A stretch of 64,000 nt of DNA from Foetidibacter luteolus (GTDB lineage Bacteria > Bacteroidota > Bacteroidia > Chitinophagales > Chitinophagaceae), in the NCBI RefSeq assembly GCF_009650435.1, contig NZ_VVIP01000008.1:1-64000 (forward strand), written 5' to 3'. Below, piece after piece: positions 26,164-34,195 of this stretch. A program made the position numbers and the translations under genes. The notes below the pieces were generated by a model. The model was not told where the DNA came from, ran no database searches, and saw only the letters and a program-made list of their open reading frames with translations. Positions within the stretch are counted from its first letter, which is position 1, and every line of letters begins with the position of its first letter.

Positions 26164-26979
26164 ATGGCATTTACTAAAGTAACCGAGCAACCTTCCAAAT
26201 ACCGGCACCTGGAAAAAATGACGGTAAAGGAATTGGTAACCAACCTTAACAATGAAGATAAAACCGTACCCCTGGCGGTTGAAAAAGCTTTGCCGCAAAT
26301 TGAAAAGCTCATTATAGCCATTAGCGACAAGATGCTGGCCGGTGGCAGGTTGTTTTACGTTGGCGCAGGTACCAGTGGCCGCCTGGGCATACTGGATGCC
26401 AGCGAATGCCCGCCTACCTATGGCGTACCGTACGAACTGGTGCAGGGTGTAATAGCAGGTGGAAAAGATGCCATTATAAAATCCGTAGAGGATGCCGAAG
26501 ACGATATGCAACAGGGCTGGAAAGACCTGCAGCAACGCGGTATTACAAGTAGTGATTTTGTAGTAGGCATTGCCGCCAGCGGTACAACGCCGTACGTTAT
26601 CGGTTGCCTGGAAGATGCCAGGCGTAACGGCGTGCTTACGGGCTGTATAGCCTGTAACCTGGGCAGTCCGCTTGCTGCCGCGGCAGATTATCCCGTAGAG
26701 GTGGAAGTAGGCCCTGAATTTGTTACCGGCAGCACACGCATGAAAAGCGGAACAGCGCAAAAGCTAATACTGAACATGATATCTACCTCGGTAATGATAC
26801 AACTGGGCAGGGTAGAAGACAACCGTATGGTGAACATGCAGCTAACCAACGAAAAACTGGTTGACCGCGGTACTAAAATGGTAATGGAAAAACTGGGTAT
26901 AGAGTATGAAGCGGCCAAAGCCCTTTTGCTAAAGCACCATAGCGTAAAAAAAGCTGTGGATGCCCATGGCGCTTACTGA
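26164..26979 (+). CDS. murQ: N-acetylmuramic acid 6-phosphate etherase
   Basis: A 271-residue SIS-domain enzyme that removes D-lactate from MurNAc-6-phosphate to give GlcNAc-6-phosphate in cell-wall recycling. The SIS phosphate-sugar loop is V-G-A-G-T-S-G-R-L-G (66-75). D-A-S-E-C-P-P-T-Y-G carries Glu81, matching the catalytic Glu of the E. coli enzyme. V-E-D-A-E-D-D (108-114) covers the second catalytic Glu region. E-F-V-T-G-S-T-R-M-K-S-G is the second sugar-phosphate site. The family usually has a further C-terminal helical part; this protein is slightly short, as in other Bacteroidota. It forms a pair with the upstream kinase. Confidence 0.96.
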   Translation: MAFTKVTEQPSKYRHLEKMTVKELVTNLNNEDKTVPLAVEKALPQIEKLIIAISDKMLAGGRLFYVGAGTSGRLGILDASECPPTYGVPYELVQGVIAGGKDAIIKSVEDAEDDMQQGWKDLQQRGITSSDFVVGIAASGTTPYVIGCLEDARRNGVLTGCIACNLGSPLAAAADYPVEVEVGPEFVTGSTRMKSGTAQKLILNMISTSVMIQLGRVEDNRMVNMQLTNEKLVDRGTKMVMEKLGIEYEAAKALLLKHHSVKKAVDAHGAY

Positions 26980-27021
26980 TAAACTATTCCTTGCACTATG
27001 TCACTAAGTTAAGTAAACGAA

Positions 27022-27112
27022 TGTCAGGTTGAGCTTGTCGAAACCGGGTTATGCCGGCCGCTTTTTCACCAATCCGCCTTCGATTCCGAAGTATCGGAAC
27101 TCAGGCTGACAG
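27022..27112. repeat. Dispersed hairpin repeat, family 2, copy 2 (reversed)
   Basis: Runs from TGTCAGGTTGAGCTTGTCGA to AACTCAGGCTGACA. It includes GCCTTCGATTCCGAAGTATC, which also occurs in reverse in copy 1. Confidence 0.75.
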
Positions 27113-27145
27113 CTTAAATTAATGACATTGGCCTGCCGCACCACG

Positions 27146-27222
27146 GCGAATAGAATTACAGAACGTACAAGAGTGCGACGCAACGGAAGCTTCATGGTAG
27201 TTCCTGCTGCCGGGCCCATAAT
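27146..27222 (+). repeat. Dispersed repeat, family 3a, copy 1
   Basis: GTACAAGAGTGCGACGCAAC, then GGAAGCTTCATGGTAGTTCC and TGCTGCCGGGCCCATAA. It matches 34023-34114 and 42190-42270 in the same orientation and 28586-28670 in reverse. Confidence 0.75.
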
Positions 27223-27324
27223 AACTTTCCTTCAGCATGAAGGGGTTCCTCTATTACATTCGGCCTAAATTTAATTGAGCGGCACAAAAAGTATGGGTAA
27301 ATTAGGGTATTAAAAAGCCCTGCC

Positions 27325-28560
27325 ATGAAAATTAAACTTTTACTCAGCCTGCTGCTTTTATCTTCTTTTGCAACTGCTCAAAACAAACGTGCATTTGCTG
27401 TAACCGGCGAAACAAAGGGAAGCTTTAACTGGACTGTAATACGCGAAATAGACCTGGCTTCCGGGGCGGTATTGCGCAATATTTATGTGCCCTCTGTAAC
27501 AAAGGCAAACGCTTATGATGCTGCCAGCGGAAAAGCTATTAGCGATGATTATACACCCACCACTTCCATCGTTAACAACGGCCAGCAAACAGTATCCCGG
27601 CACATGGTAGCTGCCGCCGCCTATGACGCAAAGAATAACCGGCTTTTCTTTACGCCCATGCAAAGCGCCGAGCTGCGTTATATAGATTTAAATAGTGCAG
27701 AGCCCAAAGTGTTCTGCATAAAAACACAGGCGCTTAAACAGTTTGTATCCAAAGCCGGTGAAGAAGATGTTATTACCCGCATGGCTTTTGCCTCAGATGG
27801 TTTTGGCTATGCGCTTACCAATAATGGCAGGCACCTCATTCGTTTTTCCAGCGGCAAAAAAGTAGTTATACAAGATCTTGGCGCCTTGAAAGATGGCGCA
27901 GCCAACGGAAAAATTTCTGTGCATACGCCCACATCAAGCTGGGGTGGAGACATGATTGCCGACGCCTTTGGCAACCTGTATTTAATATCTGTAAAGGGAC
28001 ATGTGTTTAAGATAAACACCGGTAAAAAAGTGGCCGATTATGTTGGCCTTATTAAAAGCCTGCCCAATGATTTTTCTGTTAATGGCGCCGCTGTTGATGA
28101 TGACAATAATTTTATTGTAAGCAGTGCGGTAAATACCAGCGCTTACTACCGCGTTAACCTGGGCACGCTGCAAGCTACGGCTGTTATAACCGGCAACCAG
28201 GTGGTGTTTAATGCGTCAGACCTTGCCAACGAAAAATTTGCTTTTGAAAGCCTGGCAGGCACTAAAACAAACCTGCTGCCTGTATCGCTGCGCAGCAACA
28301 GGGCCATTACCGTGCTGCCAAACCCTGTAGTAAACCGCGCCGTAACAGTGTATTTTAACGGAGAGCTTAAAGGCCGCCACGATATAACGCTGGTAGATAT
28401 GCAGGGCCGTAACCTTATGGTAAAAAATGTTAACCTGCAGGGTAAACAAACTGAGCGCCTTAACCTTTCTTCCTCATTTTTGCCGGGCATGTACATGATT
28501 AAGGTTTCTGGTGGGGAAGGCAAAAAAGTATTTGCAGAGAGGCTGGTAGTAGCGGATTAG
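27325..28560 (+). CDS. Exported protein with T9SS type A sorting domain
   Basis: A 411-residue product. The signal peptide ends S-F-A-T-A-Q (residue 19). Residues 25-310 have repeated strand patterns (D-G-F-G-Y-A-L-T-N-N-G; D-A-F-G-N-L-Y-L-I-S) that look like a beta-propeller. The last 80 residues are a Por-type tail: V-L-P-N-P-V-V-N-R, D-M-Q-G-R-N-L, L-P-G-M-Y-M-I-K-V and a final E-R-L-V-V-A-D. It should leave the cell through the type IX secretion system. No catalytic motif is evident. Family 2 and 3 repeats occupy the 345 bp upstream. Confidence 0.88.
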   Translation: MKIKLLLSLLLLSSFATAQNKRAFAVTGETKGSFNWTVIREIDLASGAVLRNIYVPSVTKANAYDAASGKAISDDYTPTTSIVNNGQQTVSRHMVAAAAYDAKNNRLFFTPMQSAELRYIDLNSAEPKVFCIKTQALKQFVSKAGEEDVITRMAFASDGFGYALTNNGRHLIRFSSGKKVVIQDLGALKDGAANGKISVHTPTSSWGGDMIADAFGNLYLISVKGHVFKINTGKKVADYVGLIKSLPNDFSVNGAAVDDDNNFIVSSAVNTSAYYRVNLGTLQATAVITGNQVVFNASDLANEKFAFESLAGTKTNLLPVSLRSNRAITVLPNPVVNRAVTVYFNGELKGRHDITLVDMQGRNLMVKNVNLQGKQTERLNLSSSFLPGMYMIKVSGGEGKKVFAERLVVAD

Positions 28561-28585
28561 CGCCGCCCTGCGGGCCGTATTTTTT

Positions 28586-28670
28586 ATGGGCCCGGCAGAT
28601 GGAACAAGTATGAGGCTTCCGTTGCGTCGCACTCTTGTGCGGTTGGATTCGTTATTCAGCTTTTCAGCCC
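28586..28670 (-). repeat. Dispersed repeat, family 3a, copy 2 (reversed)
   Basis: TTATGGGCCCGGCAG at one end, GCTTCCGTTGCGTCGCACTC in the core and CTTTTCAGCCC at the other end. It lies in the 3' untranslated region of the T9SS gene, just before its terminator. Confidence 0.75.
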
Positions 28671-28676
28671 AAATAG

Positions 28677-28710
28677 GCCAGGAATATTCATCATTTTCCT
28701 GGCTTTTTTT
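28677..28710 (+). terminator. Terminator downstream of the T9SS gene
   Basis: GCCAGGAA / TTCCTGGC stem (28677-28684 with 28696-28703), then seven T. Confidence 0.85.
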
Positions 28711-28770
28711 ATGCAGTATCCACCGTTTATCATTCATTTACAGGAATAGGCCTGCAGTTAAAAATCCCCT

Positions 28771-28800
28771 TTTGCGCACCATGGCCATTCATTATCTTCG
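28771..28800 (+). promoter_or_regulatory. Promoter for trpS with very short leader
   Basis: TTTG at 28771-28774, 18-base spacer, TATCTTCG at 28793-28800. The ATG is at 28807, so transcription probably starts at or next to the start codon. Confidence 0.5.
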
Positions 28801-28806
28801 CCGCTT

Positions 28807-29805
28807 ATGAAAAAGGAGATTGTTGTAAGCGGTATTAGGCCCACCGGCCTTTTGCACCTGGGAAATTATTTTGGCGCCATACGCAACTATGTGCGTATGC
28901 AGGATGAGTATGATTGCTATTTTTTTGTAGCCAACTGGCATAGCCTTACCACCCACCCGGATACCAAAGAACTGAAGGAAAATGTACACCGTGTGCTTGC
29001 CGAAAATATCGCCTGCGGCCTTGACCCTGAAAAGGTGGCACTGTATGTGCAGAGTGATGTACCGGAAATAGCGGAGTTGTACCTGTATCTGAATATGCTA
29101 TCTTACACCGGCGAGCTTGAGCGGACAACCACTTTTAAAGATAAGGTACGCCTGCAACCGCAAAACGTAAATGCCGGTCTGCTTACTTACCCGGTATTGC
29201 AGGCCGCGGATATTTTAATTCAGCGTGCCTTGTATGTGCCTGTAGGTAAAGACCAGGAGCAACACCTGGAAATGACACGCAATTTTGCCGACAGGTTTAA
29301 TTACCGCTATGGCGAAGTTTTTCCACTGCCGAAAGCCTTTAATTTTAATAGCGAGCTGATTAAGATTATGAGCCTGGATGGTGCTGGTAAGATGAGCAAG
29401 AGTGAAAACCAGATGGTAACACTGTACCTGGCCGATGAAGATGATTTGATAAGGAAAAAAATAATGAAAGCCAAAACAGATGCGGGCCCAACAGAAAGCA
29501 ACAGCGTAAAACCGGATTATATAGAAAACCTGTTTACCATGATGCGGTTGGTAAGCACAGCCGATACGGTAGAAAAATTTGAAACCGATTACAACAACTG
29601 CAACGTACGCTATGGCGATTTGAAAAAGCAGTTGGCTGAAGATATGGCGAGGTTTATTGCGCCTGTGAGGGAGAAAGCGGCGGCCATACAAAATGATAAG
29701 GCCTATCTTTCAAAGATTATAAAGCAGGGTGCGGATAAGGCAAGGGCCGGTGCAGTGGAAACACTTTCACTGGTGCGCAAAGCAGTGGGGATGAATTATT
29801 CCTGA
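28807..29805 (+). CDS. trpS: Tryptophanyl-tRNA synthetase
   Basis: A 332-residue class I aminoacyl-tRNA synthetase, the usual bacterial length. The HIGH-equivalent signature is P-T-G-L-L-H-L-G-N (12-20) and the KMSKS loop is G-K-M-S-K-S-E at 195-199. V-G-K-D-Q-E-Q-H belongs to the Trp pocket region. It attaches tryptophan to tRNA-Trp in the cytoplasm. It is preceded by its own promoter, which leaves almost no leader, and followed by family 2 repeat DNA rather than a clear terminator. Confidence 0.97.
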   Translation: MKKEIVVSGIRPTGLLHLGNYFGAIRNYVRMQDEYDCYFFVANWHSLTTHPDTKELKENVHRVLAENIACGLDPEKVALYVQSDVPEIAELYLYLNMLSYTGELERTTTFKDKVRLQPQNVNAGLLTYPVLQAADILIQRALYVPVGKDQEQHLEMTRNFADRFNYRYGEVFPLPKAFNFNSELIKIMSLDGAGKMSKSENQMVTLYLADEDDLIRKKIMKAKTDAGPTESNSVKPDYIENLFTMMRLVSTADTVEKFETDYNNCNVRYGDLKKQLAEDMARFIAPVREKAAAIQNDKAYLSKIIKQGADKARAGAVETLSLVRKAVGMNYS

Positions 29806-29896
29806 TAATGAGTGGCGAATACTAAGTGGTGAGTGGGGAACATCAAAAAGTTGTTTTGGGATTTTTATTTACCGTGAATGCCGTTGAGTTAATAAT

Positions 29897-29975
29897 GTCA
29901 GCCTGAGCCTGTCGGAGGCGTATTTGTGAAAAAGATTGGATTACATAATCGGTTTCGACAACCTCAACCTGACAT
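29897..29975. repeat. Dispersed hairpin repeat, family 2, copy 3
   Basis: Runs from GTCAGCCTGAGCCTGTCGGA to GTTTCGACAACCTCAACCTG, followed by ACATTGATT. Confidence 0.75.
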
Positions 29976-30057
29976 TGATTCCTTTGCCAAGCACATTGAT
30001 TAACCAATCACCCATAAAATCCATTATCTTACAATATTCTATATAAACGTACTTCGG

Positions 30058-30693
30058 ATGGCCAAAACGAAAAAGCCCAAGCATGTGGCAATTGCCGGCA
30101 ACATCGGCGCAGGTAAAACAACTTTAACCGAGTTGCTGAGCAAACATTACAAGTGGATTCCGCAGTTTGAGGATGTTGACCATAATCCCTACCTGATGGA
30201 TTTTTATGAAGACATGCCCCGCTGGAGCTTTAACCTGCAAATTTACTTTTTAAACAGCCGCCTTAACCAGTTGCTGGATATACAGCGTGGTACCGAAACC
30301 ATTATACAGGACCGGACCATTTACGAAGACGCCCATATTTTCGCCCCCAACCTGCACGACATGGGCCTGATGAGCAAACGCGACTTTGACAACTACTTCC
30401 AGTTTTTTGAAACGCTGAAAAGTATGGTGCAGCCACCGGACCTGCTTATTTATCTGAAAGCATCCGTGCCAACGCTGGTAGGCCAAATTCAAAAACGTGG
30501 CCGGGAATACGAAGAAAACATACGCCTTGATTACCTGAAGAAGCTGAACGAACTATACAACAAATGGATAAGCGGTTATAAAGAAGGCCAGCTTCTGGTA
30601 ATTGATGTTGACAAAAACAACTTTGCCGATAAAGAAGAAGATTTTGGTGAGATTATCAACAAGGTGGATGGTATGTTGTTTGGGCTGTTTTAG
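30058..30693 (+). CDS. Deoxynucleoside kinase
   Basis: A 211-residue P-loop kinase of the dCK/dGK family, which phosphorylates deoxynucleosides for nucleotide salvage. Walker A is G-N-I-G-A-G-K-T (14-21). Q-D-R-T-I-Y-E-D-A-H-I-F carries the conserved D-R-x-I-Y-E-D substrate/base motif. K-R-G-R-E-Y-E-E is the LID region with catalytic Arg residues. Y-L-D-F and W-S-F-N-L-Q-I-Y-F-L match the deoxyribose pocket of dAdo/dGuo kinases. The exact nucleoside preference cannot be fixed by reading. The gene is alone on its strand, followed by a tandem repeat array. Confidence 0.9.
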   Translation: MAKTKKPKHVAIAGNIGAGKTTLTELLSKHYKWIPQFEDVDHNPYLMDFYEDMPRWSFNLQIYFLNSRLNQLLDIQRGTETIIQDRTIYEDAHIFAPNLHDMGLMSKRDFDNYFQFFETLKSMVQPPDLLIYLKASVPTLVGQIQKRGREYEENIRLDYLKKLNELYNKWISGYKEGQLLVIDVDKNNFADKEEDFGEIINKVDGMLFGLF

Positions 30694-30763
30694 TGAGAAG
30701 GGGAGTGGTGGGTGGTGAATGGTGAATAGGATTTAAACTAAACATTAGCCAGAATGAATAAAA

Positions 30764-30976
30764 GTACTTTGTAACTCGTACTTGTTTATATCGTACATCC
30801 CACAACATACATCTAACATAGAAAAGTATCTCGTAACTCGTGCTTGTTTACATCGTACATCCCACAACATACATCTAACATAGAAAAGTACTTCGTAACT
30901 CGTACATGTTTACATCGTACATCCCACATCATACATCTAACATAGAAAAGGTACTTCGTACTTCAAACTTCGTACT
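30764..30976. repeat. Tandem array with 62-bp period
   Basis: TCGTACATCCCAC begins at 30791, 30853 and 30915, an exact 62-bp period. Each unit continues ATACATCTAACATAGAAAAG and then a variable CGTAACTCGTACTTG part. About 3.3 units are present. Fragments of the same sequence appear at 36190-36257 and, inverted, at 58945-59000. Confidence 0.9.
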
Positions 30977-30978
30977 TG

Positions 30979-32013
30979 CTAATAACTCATTTCATCCAGC
31001 TTTACTTTTCCTTTAAATGTCCAGAACACGAAAGTGGTGTAGATAGCCACCAATGGTACGCCGATGGCTGCTACGGTTAGCATAATGCCCAGGCTTTTGT
31101 TGGACGAAGACGCATTTTGTACAGTAAGGTTGTAAGCTTCATCGTTGCTGGATAGTACCAGGTTAGGGTACAATTCCACCGCCACGATTATCAGCAGTAA
31201 ACTTATTACCAGGCAGGAGTGCAAGAAGGCCCTTTTATACCGCCTTTGAGAGATGCGGCGTGCTATATTGGCAATGGAAAACACCATGGTTACCGGAACA
31301 AAAAACAACCAGGGATTCTCTTTAATACGGTGCGACAGGTGTGGTACGTACAGCAATGTATAAAAGCTTAACAGCAATGCTGAAATAACAAAAAAGATAG
31401 TGGCGTTTTTTACGATAACGGTAAGCTTGGCATATAACCGGTCTTCCGTTTTCATTACCAGGTAAATGGCGCCATGCATCATAAACAGGGCCAGCGTGGT
31501 AATACTTACCATAATGGAGTACACGTTTAAAAAGCTCCAGGCACTGCCGGTAAAGTTGCCGGCTTTATCAATGGGTATGCCGATAAGGATGTTGCCCAAC
31601 ACCAAGCCCAGGGATAGCGCCACCAGGCTGCTGGAAACACAGTAGCTTATATCCCACCACTTGCGCCACCAAAGCATAGGTTCCTTACTACGGAACTCAA
31701 TGGAAATGGCCCTGAAAATCAGCGCGGTTAAAAACAGCATGAAGGGTATATAAAAAGCCGAGAACACCGCGGCGTATACTTTAGGAAAACCAGCAAACAA
31801 AGCCCCGCCCCCGATAACCAGCCATACTTCATTACCATCCCACACAGGGCCAATGGCATTAAGCACAATGCGCCGGCTCTGCTCTTTGTTAAAGAATAGG
31901 TGAATGGCGCCGGCGCCAAGGTCGAACCCATCCAGTATGGCGTAACCGGTAAAGGTGGCGCCCACTACCAGGAACCACCAGGTTGCATAGTCAAGTCCAA
32001 GAAAAGTATCCAT
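30979..32013 (-). CDS. cydB: Cytochrome bd ubiquinol oxidase subunit II
   Basis: A 344-residue integral membrane protein with about eight to nine helices. The N-terminal T-W-W-F-L-V-V-G-A-T-F-T-G-Y-A-I-L-D-G-F-D-L-G-A-G signature is typical of CydB. G-P-V-W-D-G-N-E-V-W-L-V follows around residue 55. With CydA it forms the high-affinity quinol oxidase used at low oxygen. The gene lies downstream of cydA but is separated from it by 270 bp, mostly a family 1 repeat, whereas the two are normally a few bases apart. No CydX-like small ORF was seen. Confidence 0.95.
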   Translation of the reverse strand: MDTFLGLDYATWWFLVVGATFTGYAILDGFDLGAGAIHLFFNKEQSRRIVLNAIGPVWDGNEVWLVIGGGALFAGFPKVYAAVFSAFYIPFMLFLTALIFRAISIEFRSKEPMLWWRKWWDISYCVSSSLVALSLGLVLGNILIGIPIDKAGNFTGSAWSFLNVYSIMVSITTLALFMMHGAIYLVMKTEDRLYAKLTVIVKNATIFFVISALLLSFYTLLYVPHLSHRIKENPWLFFVPVTMVFSIANIARRISQRRYKRAFLHSCLVISLLLIIVAVELYPNLVLSSNDEAYNLTVQNASSSNKSLGIMLTVAAIGVPLVAIYTTFVFWTFKGKVKLDEMSY

Positions 32014-32104
32014 AAGTTATTGTTCAATGTTTTGTTGTTCAATGTTCTTTTGTTCAACGTTTAATGTCAGCGGCTGCGGGGCCGGTAACCGGCAACGAGT
32101 TTTC

Positions 32105-32262
32105 GGGTGAGGGATTGAAGCGGTTACCCCGGCGAGGCCATCGCAGCGCAGCTTTTGTGCCGGAGTAATAGCACAACCGAGGAAAAGCAACTTAATGTTG
32201 CTTTATCGAAGATTGCGAACGCAGTTCTGCCCGGCCCCTTGCGACAGCTTGGGGACACCCCC
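32105..32262 (+). repeat. Dispersed intergenic element, family 1, copy F (long form) inside cydAB
   Basis: The most complete long-form copy: GGGTGAGGGATTGAAGCGG start, AAGCAAC-TTAAT-GTTGCTT hairpin module, and CCTTGCGACAGCTTGGGGAC end. It occupies most of the cydA-cydB gap, in antisense orientation to those genes. Short TTGTTCAATGTT direct repeats lie between it and cydB. Confidence 0.9.
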
Positions 32263-32283
32263 TGAATGAGCTTTTGTTTTACT

Positions 32284-33687
32284 TTATAACGGCTCTGCTC
32301 TTTCCCTGCCAAAATTTTCTGCCATCTCTTCCAGCCTTGGGCTGTGTATTTCATCTTCTTCCTGCCCGGCATAAGCGGGCCCATGCTGTATTTTTCTGTT
32401 TAGCAGAAAAACAAACAAAGCAAACAACACCGTATAAACAAAAGTGAACAGTATAAGCGAAAACCAAACCTGCTCTGCCGTTACCGCCTGGGACAGTGCT
32501 TCGCTGGTTCTTAGCAGGCCGTACACCACCCAGGGCTGGCGGCCGGTTTCAGCCGTAAACCAGCCCACCTGGTTGGCTATTTGCGGCAGCAGCACACTCC
32601 AGGTGAAAATGAGCAGCAACCAGCGTTTATCAAAGAGTTTTTTCTTCCACCACATGTAAGCGCCGAAAGTGGTTAACGCTATCAGGAACATGCCTATGGC
32701 AATCATGATATGGTAAGACTGGAACACGATGTTTAATGACTGCGGCCTGTCCTCCGGTTTAAACGCCTTAAGCCCGGTAACAGGTGCCTTAAAATCACCG
32801 TGGGTTAAAAAGCTTAGTCCGCCCGGTATCGCGATGCCGTTGGTCTTTTCTTTTTCTTTGTCAACCCAGCCAAAAAGATACATGTCTGCCGCGGCGCTGC
32901 TGTCAAAATGCCCCTCCATAGCGGCAAGCTTCGCAGGCTGGTATTCCGCCACTACATCCGCGGCTTTATGACCGCTGAACAACTGCGCATAAGCTGACAC
33001 CAGCGCTACAACCAGACCTACCCCAAAAGCTTTTTGCGCAAACTCGATATGCTTCTTTTTAAGCAAATAGTAAGATGCGATGCTGATAACAAGAAAGGAG
33101 CCCGCCAGGAAGGCCCCGAGCCATACATGCATAATACGTTCAACAGAAGATGGGTTAAATACCATGGCCCAGAAATCTGTTATTTCGGCCCTGGCTTCCA
33201 GGCCTTCTCCAACAACATGGTAACCGGCGGGTGTTTGCTGCCAGCTATTGGCTACCACTATCCAGATGGCGGAGAACATGGAGCCCAGGGTAACCATAAC
33301 AGTGGATATAAAATGCACCACAGGGCTAACACGTTTCCACCCGAAAAGCAAAACACCCAAAAAGCCACTTTCCAGCGCAAAAGCGAAGATGCCTTCCGCC
33401 GCCAGTGCACTGCCAAACACATCGCCCACGTACTTGGAATAGGTGGCCCAGTTGGTGCCGAATTCAAACTCCATAACAATGCCGGTAGCTACGCCGATGC
33501 CGAAGATTAGAGCAAAGATTTTGGTGAAGAATTTCGTCATGTCTTCATAAAGCTTCAGTTTTGTTTTAAGGTATGCCCCCTCCATGATAACCATGCAAAG
33601 CCCCAGGCCAATGCTAAGCGGCGGGTAGATATAATGAAAGGCAATGGTAAATGCAAACTGTATGCGGGCCAGTATTTCTACATCCAT
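32284..33687 (-). CDS. cydA: Cytochrome bd ubiquinol oxidase subunit I
   Basis: A 467-residue membrane protein holding the three hemes. His18 in A-F-H-Y-I-Y-P-P corresponds to the heme b595 ligand near the N terminus. The [10 protein letters not shown] motif is the glutamate-containing proton/heme site. [13 protein letters not shown] is the highly conserved segment near the last helices. The quinol-binding Q-loop is of the short type. Its leader has a perfect TACCTTTG -7 box and a terminator-like hairpin 24 bases before the ATG. Confidence 0.97.
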   Translation of the reverse strand: MDVEILARIQFAFTIAFHYIYPPLSIGLGLCMVIMEGAYLKTKLKLYEDMTKFFTKIFALIFGIGVATGIVMEFEFGTNWATYSKYVGDVFGSALAAEGIFAFALESGFLGVLLFGWKRVSPVVHFISTVMVTLGSMFSAIWIVVANSWQQTPAGYHVVGEGLEARAEITDFWAMVFNPSSVERIMHVWLGAFLAGSFLVISIASYYLLKKKHIEFAQKAFGVGLVVALVSAYAQLFSGHKAADVVAEYQPAKLAAMEGHFDSSAAADMYLFGWVDKEKEKTNGIAIPGGLSFLTHGDFKAPVTGLKAFKPEDRPQSLNIVFQSYHIMIAIGMFLIALTTFGAYMWWKKKLFDKRWLLLIFTWSVLLPQIANQVGWFTAETGRQPWVVYGLLRTSEALSQAVTAEQVWFSLILFTFVYTVLFALFVFLLNRKIQHGPAYAGQEEDEIHSPRLEEMAENFGRERAEPL

Positions 33688-33710
33688 AGCAAAAAAGTTT
33701 AAGCATAAAA

Positions 33711-33734
33711 AAAGCGGGATGAAGGCCCCGCTTT
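33711..33734 (-). terminator. Terminator-like hairpin in the cydA leader
   Basis: AAAGCGGG (33711-33718) pairs with CCCGCTTT (33727-33734). On the minus strand it is followed by a T-run and then the cydA ATG at 33687. It lies downstream of the predicted promoter, so it could attenuate cydAB. Confidence 0.5.
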
Positions 33735-33778
33735 TTTAATAAAGTATATTGGTGGTATGGTGTTCAAGATTCATGCTG

Positions 33779-33786
33779 CAAAGGTA
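33779..33786 (-). promoter_or_regulatory. -7 element for cydA
   Basis: Minus-strand TACCTTTG is a perfect match to TAnnTTTG. No TTTG is present at the -33 spacing, so the upstream half is weak. The predicted leader is about 85 bases. Confidence 0.45.
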
Positions 33787-34022
33787 GGGGCGGATGAAAT
33801 AACTGGTGCATGAAAATTAAAATAAGCTGCGGCCAGGGGTTACCGATTGCAGGATACAGGTTGCTGGTTTGTTGTTGGGGCAATGCTTGATAACGTTATG
33901 AGTTGTTGAAGTACAAGGTAAATAATTTGCTGCAAGCTGTACTGGGGGATTCTTCAACACAATCATCAACATTAAATTTAGAACAAGAGAACATTGAGCA
34001 TACTAACATTCAACACCACAAA

Positions 34023-34114
34023 CCTATCCTGCGGGCAAAGCTGCATAGCGGATCCAACCGTACAAGAGTGCGACGCAACGATGCCTCATAGTAGTTCCTG
34101 CTGCCGGGCCCATA
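34023..34114 (+). repeat. Dispersed repeat, family 3a, copy 3
   Basis: The longest copy: CCTATCCTGCGGGCAAAGCT, then GCATAGCGGATCCAACCGTA, the GAGTGCGACGCAACG core, and GTTCCTGCTGCCGGGCCCAT. Confidence 0.8.
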
Positions 34115-34141
34115 AATATTCTCGCTTGTATATATAAAAAA

Positions 34142-34167
34142 GCCGCCAGGCTTTTAAACCCGGCGGC
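34142..34167 (-). terminator. Terminator of yidC
   Basis: GCCGCC / GGCGGC stem (34142-34147 with 34162-34167), followed on the minus strand by six T, 29 bases after the yidC stop. Confidence 0.85.
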
Positions 34168-34195
34168 CAGTGTATTCACTTGTTATCTTTATAGC

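Noticed and set aside
29215..29691. 158-codon ORF opposite trpS
   Set aside because: Antisense shadow of a clear TrpRS gene.
30764..30976. CRISPR array
   Set aside because: Direct tandem repetition with a 62-bp period; the variable part is a reshuffling of the same words and not a spacer.
33903..34091. 62-codon plus-strand ORF between cydA and yidC
   Set aside because: Overlaps a family 3 repeat, with low-complexity product and no supporting signals.
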